Origin: DATHBD01 sp035296325 | Lineage (GTDB): Bacteria > Actinomycetota > Actinomycetes > Mycobacteriales > Micromonosporaceae | Length of the DNA stretch: 64,000 nucleotides | Reading direction: 5' to 3' | Assembly: GCA_035296325.1 (NCBI GenBank) | Contig: DATHBD010000058.1 | Coordinates: 62,001-126,000, forward strand | Part shown: positions 60,030 to 64,000 of the stretch, one piece after another | How positions within the stretch are numbered: position 1 is the first letter of the stretch | How the letters are laid out: every line of letters begins with the position of its first letter | Translations under genes and position numbers: made by a program | The notes under the pieces: model-generated | The model's database searches: none | Seen by the model: the letters and a program-made list of their open reading frames with translations, nothing else | Told to the model about the DNA's origin: nothing

Positions 60030-60299
60030 GCCATCACCGTACGGCGCGGGTGGCACGCCTTGCAGCAGCCGTACCGGTGAGTCCATCCCATGAAGAGATC
60101 GTGAACCGCGGGTACGGGGTAGGACAAGTCGGGTGCCGCGCTGGTCGGGACGGGCCGCGCCGGACGCGGAACCTGGTGCGGCAGCCGATCATGGGGGAGC
60201 ATCGCCCTCCGCTCACCGGCGCGGCGCGGCTGGGGTGGGCACTCCTGCACCCGGCGACGTGCCGGTGTTCCGTACCCCGACGCGGGCGGCCGGTCCTGA

Positions 60300-60610
60300 A
60301 AGTTGCGGGGCCAGCATCGCGAGGCGTGCCGGGAAGCGGCCGGCCTGCGGTGGTGGGCCGGTGCGGACGCCATCGAAAGGGACGGGCGCGAACCGGAGCG
60401 GTACGCCACGCGGCTCGAGCGCTGCCTGCCGAGACCGCCCTGCGGACCGGAGCCGACCCGCGTCAGTTGCGGCACGTCGCCCGCGGTGCCCTGCCGCGCG
60501 GCCGCGCCGACCTGGCGCGGTCCACCATGCTGGCCGAGTACTCGCTTGTCCTCGTCGACATGCGGGAAAAGCACGTAATGACGTGGCTATTACGTGCCCC
60601 GGACACATGT
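60300..60610 (+). pseudogene. Possible frameshifted small gene
   Basis: One frame encodes HREACREAAGLRWWAGADAI and continues to ERYATRLERCL (about 60300-60430). The reading then seems to move to another frame encoding AETALRTGADPRQLRHVARG and MLAEYSLVLVDMREKHV (about 60430-60600). Both parts have coding-like codon use and plausible helices. A single lost base near 60411-60431 would join them. It may be a decayed gene or a sequencing error. No family is recognised. Confidence 0.35.
60571..60597. other. Inverted repeat GCACGTAAT-N9-ATTACGTGC
   Basis: Perfect 9-bp arms with a 9-base loop lie at the end of the possible pseudogene, in a locally AT-richer stretch. Operator or terminator function is possible. 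Confidence 0.4.
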
Positions 60611-60686
60611 CGCGGGGCGTTACGGCGTGTCGCGCCGGCGTGTCGCGGGGCGGGCCGGCGGGCGAGGGCGGGCGCGGACGGGGGAC

Positions 60687-61256
60687 TCAGCCGCGGGCGG
60701 TGCGGCGGTCGGGGAGCGCGGTGACGCCCTCCGGAGGCAGCCCGGCCGTTGCCGCGAGGAGGCTGCACCAGCCCCGCAGGTGCGGCCCGAGGTCCGTGTC
60801 GCGGGGGGTCCACGAGGCCCGGATCTCGAGGTCGGCCGCGGTGGGCGGGCCGGCGAGCTCACCGAAGCGGGTGGACAGCGTCTGGGTGACCGTGCCGCCC
60901 GCCGCGGTGTACCTGGCGTCTTCGCCCTCCAGCGCGTCCACCAGCCAACTCCAGCCGACCGCCGGGAGCAGTGGATCGGTGGCCAGCTCCGGCTCCAGCT
61001 CGGCCGTCACGTAGGTGACCAGCCGCATGGTGCCGTCCCAGGCCTCGTGCCCCGCCGGATCGTGCAGCAGGATCAGGCGGCCGGTGGCCACCTCCTCGCC
61101 GTCCCGCACGACCGTCCCGCTCAGCGCGTAGGCGAACGGGGCGAGGCGCTGCGGCGCTCCGACCTCCTCGAGGGCGATTTCCGGCCGCACCGTGACCGCC
61201 CGCAGATCCGCCAGGGCCCGACGGAAAGCCTGCGGCGTCGCGGTCGGGGCTGCCAT
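60687..61256 (-). CDS. DUF3000 protein
   Basis: A 189-residue protein (FRRALADLRAVTVRPEIALEE; APFAYALSGTVVRDGEEVATGRLILLHDP; AVGWSWLVDAL; EIRASWTP). DUF3000 is a conserved actinobacterial family (Rv2680 in M. tuberculosis) of unknown function. It is divergent from hemE with a 111-bp gap. Confidence 0.9.
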   Translation of the reverse strand: MAAPTATPQAFRRALADLRAVTVRPEIALEEVGAPQRLAPFAYALSGTVVRDGEEVATGRLILLHDPAGHEAWDGTMRLVTYVTAELEPELATDPLLPAVGWSWLVDALEGEDARYTAAGGTVTQTLSTRFGELAGPPTAADLEIRASWTPRDTDLGPHLRGWCSLLAATAGLPPEGVTALPDRRTARG

Positions 61257-61354
61257 GCCGGCAGCCTAGGGCCGGGCGGTCGGTTGCGGCAGCCGCCGCG
61301 CCGGGTTCCACGCCGAGTGGCGGCCCCGTGCCGGTCCGTCGGCCGGGGACGTGA

Positions 61355-61360
61355 CACGAT
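61355..61360 (+). promoter_or_regulatory. -10-like CACGAT before hemE
   Basis: CACGAT ends 7 bases before ATG 61368. This supports 61368 rather than ATG 61359, which overlaps the element, as the hemE start. Confidence 0.4.
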
Positions 61361-61367
61361 GAGACCG

Positions 61368-62393
61368 ATGAGCGAGTCTGCCGCGCTGCTGCGCGCCTAC
61401 CGCGGCGAGCCCACCCCGTATACGCCGGTGTGGTTCATGCGGCAGGCCGGGCGGTCCCTGCCGGAGTACCGCAAGGTGCGTGAGGGCATCCCCATGCTGG
61501 AGGCCTGCCGCCGCCCGGAGCTGGTGTGCGAGATCACGATGCAGCCGGTGCGCCGGCACGGGGTGGACGCCGCCATCCTCTTCAGCGACATCGTGGTGCC
61601 GGTGGCGGCCGCCGGTGTCGATCTTGAAATCGTGGCGGGCACCGGGCCGGTCATCGCCGCGCCGGTGCGCGACCGCGCAGCCGTCGAGGCGATCCGTCCG
61701 CTGGATCCGGGCGCTGTGGAATTCGTGGCGGAAGCCGTTCGGCTGGTCCGCGCCGAGCTGGGCGCGACCCCGCTGATCGGGTTCGCCGGGGCCCCGTTCA
61801 CGCTCGCCAGCTACCTCGTCGAGGGCGGCCCGTCACGCACCTACGCGAACACCAAGGCGCTGATGTACGGCGAGCCGCAGCTGTGGCACGCGCTGTGCGC
61901 GAGGCTGGCCGAGATCACCCTGACGTTCCTGCGGGTGCAGGTGGCGGCCGGGGCGCAGGCTGTGCAGCTCTTCGATTCCTGGGCCGGCGCGCTCTCCGAG
62001 GCCGACTACCGCCGATTCGTGCTGCCGCACTCCGCAACGGTGCTGCACGGGCTCGCCGTCGCGGGGGTGCCGCGGGTGCACTTCGGCGTGGGGACCGGTG
62101 AGCTGCTGGGCGCGATGGCCGAAGCCGGGGCCGACGTGGTGGGCGTCGACTGGCGTACGCCGCTGGACGTCGCGGCCGGTCGGGTGCACGGGCGGGCGGT
62201 GCAGGGCAACCTCGATCCGTACCTGCTCGGCGCGCCCTGGCCGGTGGTCGAGGCCGAGGTGCGGCGCATTCTCACCCAGGGCGCGAAGGCGCCGGGGCAC
62301 GTGTTCAACCTCGGCCACGGGGTGCCGCCGGAGACCGATCCGGACGTGCTGACCCGGGTTGTCGCGCTGGTCCACGAGGCGTCAGCGCGCTGA
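61368..62393 (+). CDS. hemE: Uroporphyrinogen decarboxylase HemE
   Basis: A 341-residue enzyme making coproporphyrinogen III. Signatures: PVWFMRQAGRSLPEYR (substrate-binding Arg), the catalytic-Asp region AAILFSDIVVP, FAGAPFTLASYLVEGG and NLGHGVPPETDPD. The start ATG 61368 is set by the promoter geometry and the MSESAALLRAYRGE N-terminus. The stop overlaps the hemG ATG by one base. Confidence 0.96.
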   Translation: MSESAALLRAYRGEPTPYTPVWFMRQAGRSLPEYRKVREGIPMLEACRRPELVCEITMQPVRRHGVDAAILFSDIVVPVAAAGVDLEIVAGTGPVIAAPVRDRAAVEAIRPLDPGAVEFVAEAVRLVRAELGATPLIGFAGAPFTLASYLVEGGPSRTYANTKALMYGEPQLWHALCARLAEITLTFLRVQVAAGAQAVQLFDSWAGALSEADYRRFVLPHSATVLHGLAVAGVPRVHFGVGTGELLGAMAEAGADVVGVDWRTPLDVAAGRVHGRAVQGNLDPYLLGAPWPVVEAEVRRILTQGAKAPGHVFNLGHGVPPETDPDVLTRVVALVHEASAR

Positions 62394-63796
62394 TGCGGGT
62401 CGCGGTCATCGGTGCCGGGATCACCGGTCTCGCCGCGGCCCACCGGCTGGTGTCCCTGGTGCCCGGGGCGGAGGTGGTGCTGGTCGACGGCGCGGCGGCG
62501 GCCGGCGGGAAGCTGCGCACCGGGGAACTGGCCGGCGGGGCGTTCGAGACCGGTGCGGAGATGTTCCTGACCGGCGATCCCGGCGGTGGCCCGAGCGGCG
62601 CGGTGCGGCTCGCCCGCGCGGTCGGCCTGGGGGATCGGCTGGTCGGCCCGGCGACGCTGCGCGCGGCACTCGCGGTGGGTGGCACGCTCACCCCGCTGCC
62701 CGGCGGCACGCTGATGGGCGTGCCGGCTGATCTGTCCACACTGGACGGGGTGGCCCGGCCGGCGGCGGAGCGGGACCGCGACGGCGGTGGCCCGCTGCTG
62801 GCGCCGGAGCAGGACGTCGCGGTCGGTGACCTGGTGCGTCGCCGGTTGGGCGACGAGGTGGTGGACCGGTTGGTGGATCCGCTGCTCGGCGGCGTGTACG
62901 CCGGTCACGCCGACGCCATCTCGCTGCGCATGTCCATCCCGGCGCTGGCCCGCGCGGCGACCATTGAGCACACCCTGGTCGGGGCTGCCCGGACCGCGAT
63001 CGCCAGCCGGCGCTTCGACCCCGGCCTGCCGGTGTTCTCCACCGTGCCGGGCGGGGTGGGCCGCCTGGTCGCGGCCGTGCTGGACGCGTTGCAGGCAGCC
63101 GGCGTCGGGGTCCGGCTGGGCCTGCCGGTACGCGAGTTGGCGCGAACGCCGGCAGGCTGGCGGCTGGTGCTTGGCGCGACGCGCGATCCGGAGCTGATCA
63201 CGGCCGACGCGGTGGTGTTGGCGGTGCCGGCCGCCCCCGCGGTACGGCTGCTCGCGACCGCCGGCGGGCCACCCGGGGTGGCTCTGGACTACGCCAGCGT
63301 GGCCCTCGTCGGGTTGGCGCTTCCCGCAGCGGACCTGCCGGAGCTGTCCGGCCTGCTGGTCCCGGCGAGCGAGGGGTACGCGGTCAAGGCGGCGACGTTC
63401 TTCGACCGCAAGTGGGCCCACCTCCGCCGCCCGGACGGGGTCGCCCTGGTACGGATGTCGCTCGGCCGCGCCGGCGAGGAGTGGGTGCTGCAGCGCGACG
63501 ATGCCGAGCTGGCCCGGCTCGCGCAGGATGAGCTGGCCCGGCTGCTCCGCCGGGACCGGCTGCCGGAACCGATCGACGTGGGCGTCCACCGCTGGGGCGG
63601 GGCACTGCCGCAGTACCCGCCGGGACACGCCGACCGGGTGGCCCGGCTCCGGGCCGCGCTGCCGGCGACGCTCGCCGTCGCCGGCGCCGCGTACGACGGT
63701 GTCGGCATCCCGGCATGTATCGCGTCCGGGCTGGCCGCCGCGGACGCGATCGTCGACGGTCTGCGGGTTCACCCGGGCTCCGGTGGGGGACAATAG
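62393..63796 (+). CDS. hemG: Coproporphyrinogen III oxidase CgoX (HemG/HemY family)
   Basis: A 467-residue FAD enzyme with the N-terminal dinucleotide loop VIGAGITGLAAAHRL, the AGGKLRTGEL segment, and the C-terminal FAD motif VAGAAYDGVGIPACIASG. Since hemQ follows 4 bases downstream, the organism uses the coproporphyrin-dependent route of Gram-positives. The enzyme is therefore expected to oxidise coproporphyrinogen III to coproporphyrin III rather than act on protoporphyrinogen. Complete and tightly coupled to hemE. Confidence 0.93.
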   Translation: MRVAVIGAGITGLAAAHRLVSLVPGAEVVLVDGAAAAGGKLRTGELAGGAFETGAEMFLTGDPGGGPSGAVRLARAVGLGDRLVGPATLRAALAVGGTLTPLPGGTLMGVPADLSTLDGVARPAAERDRDGGGPLLAPEQDVAVGDLVRRRLGDEVVDRLVDPLLGGVYAGHADAISLRMSIPALARAATIEHTLVGAARTAIASRRFDPGLPVFSTVPGGVGRLVAAVLDALQAAGVGVRLGLPVRELARTPAGWRLVLGATRDPELITADAVVLAVPAAPAVRLLATAGGPPGVALDYASVALVGLALPAADLPELSGLLVPASEGYAVKAATFFDRKWAHLRRPDGVALVRMSLGRAGEEWVLQRDDAELARLAQDELARLLRRDRLPEPIDVGVHRWGGALPQYPPGHADRVARLRAALPATLAVAGAAYDGVGIPACIASGLAAADAIVDGLRVHPGSGGGQ

Positions 63797-63800
63797 GACG

Positions 63801-64000
63801 ATGACCGACGCTCCCGCCACGCATGCGGCCAAGCTGCGTGAGCTCAACGACACGGTTCGCTACACCATGTGGTCGGTGTTCCGAGCCGACGGGCCGCTCG
63901 ACCCCGCGCCCCGCAACGAGGTGGCGGCCGAGGTCGACCAGCTCTTCGCCGATCTCGACGCCAAGGACGTGGTGGTTCGCGGCACGTACGACGTGTCCGG
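63801..64000 (+). CDS. hemQ: Coproheme decarboxylase HemQ, N-terminal part (runs off the right edge)
   Basis: The first 66 codons of a chlorite-dismutase-family protein: KLRELNDTVRYTMWSVFRA is the typical actinobacterial HemQ N-terminus. HemQ converts Fe-coproporphyrin III to haem b with peroxide as the last step. It follows hemG by 4 bases in the hem operon. The catalytic Tyr and heme ligand lie beyond the window. Confidence 0.9.
   Translation, partial: MTDAPATHAAKLRELNDTVRYTMWSVFRADGPLDPAPRNEVAAEVDQLFADLDAKDVVVRGTYDVS

Larger units (their letters stand above)
60030..60686. other. Intergenic region between the RNase D-like and DUF3000 genes
   Basis: There are 657 bases without an intact gene. 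From about 60300 to 60610 two + frames show strong coding-type G/C third-position bias in succession (see the pseudogene entry). The first 270 bases show nothing that can be supported. Confidence 0.5.

Overview
The window is 64 kb of very GC-rich DNA with strongly G/C-biased third codon positions, GTG and TTG starts, and typical actinobacterial genes (IdeR, SigA/SigB, LexA, HemQ, DUF3039, DUF3099, DUF3159, DUF3710, DUF4193). Gene content and protein style (for example the small WWRRQRC-type protein beside an XRE regulator) point to Micromonosporaceae, close to Micromonospora or Salinispora. It is chromosomal core. From memory, gene order is largely collinear with the M. tuberculosis segment running from hemQ-hemY-hemE through dxs, trkA pair, dut, suhB, sigA, sigB, ideR, nrdR, lexA, hflX, dapF and miaA to the DUF349 gene.

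Layout, left to right. 1-6.5 kb: DUF349 protein (cut by the edge), an extradiol-dioxygenase-like protein, miaA, dapF, hflX and a membrane-anchored secreted protein. 6.5-14.3 kb: a DNA-damage and dNTP-supply block: lexA divergent from a LysM cell-division-inhibitor-type gene over two overlapping SOS boxes, then nrdR and a B12-dependent ribonucleotide reductase (nrdJ) interrupted by two inteins at active-site motifs. 14.4-20.8 kb: a lipoprotein, ideR, an AcuC deacetylase paired with a Pat-like acetyltransferase, and sigB. 20.8-28.4 kb: dtd, a methyltransferase, a HhH-GPD protein, mscL, DUF3099, psuK-psuG, DUF3039 and a DEAH-type helicase.

28.8-44.4 kb: a DUF7455-like zinc protein, sigA, suhB, a LytR_C protein, DUF4193, an unknown helical protein, DUF3093, dut-DUF3710-OB-fold-DUF3159, a TrkA/RCK pair divergent from a KimA-like potassium transporter, a TrmA/RumA-type methyltransferase, and an accessory cassette (XRE regulator plus two small Cys-rich proteins). 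44.5-64 kb: dxs, two tandem membrane-anchored PQQ-like propeller proteins, an OmpR-type two-component system, pyrE, an M23 peptidase, a secreted two-repeat protein of unknown family and a fragment of a second M23 gene, then core again: fadB/fadA, an RNase D-like nuclease, DUF3000 and the start of the coproporphyrin haem branch hemE-hemG(cgoX)-hemQ (hemQ cut by the edge).

Functional threads: iron and haem (IdeR, HemE/CgoX/HemQ), SOS and replication (LexA, LysM protein, NrdR/NrdJ, Dut), transcription (SigA, SigB), envelope and osmotic stress (MscL, KimA/TrkA, M23, LytR_C), and lysine acetylation (AcuC/Pat). The best leads are the two active-site inteins, a 197-bp near-identical tract shared by sigA and sigB, the XRE/Cys-rich cassette with its palindrome, the tandem-domain secreted protein flanked by an M23 gene and an M23 remnant, a 19-bp hairpin next to a G-quadruplex repeat, and an array of DnaA-box-like sites before nrdR. 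No tRNA, rRNA, transposase or CRISPR array was found.
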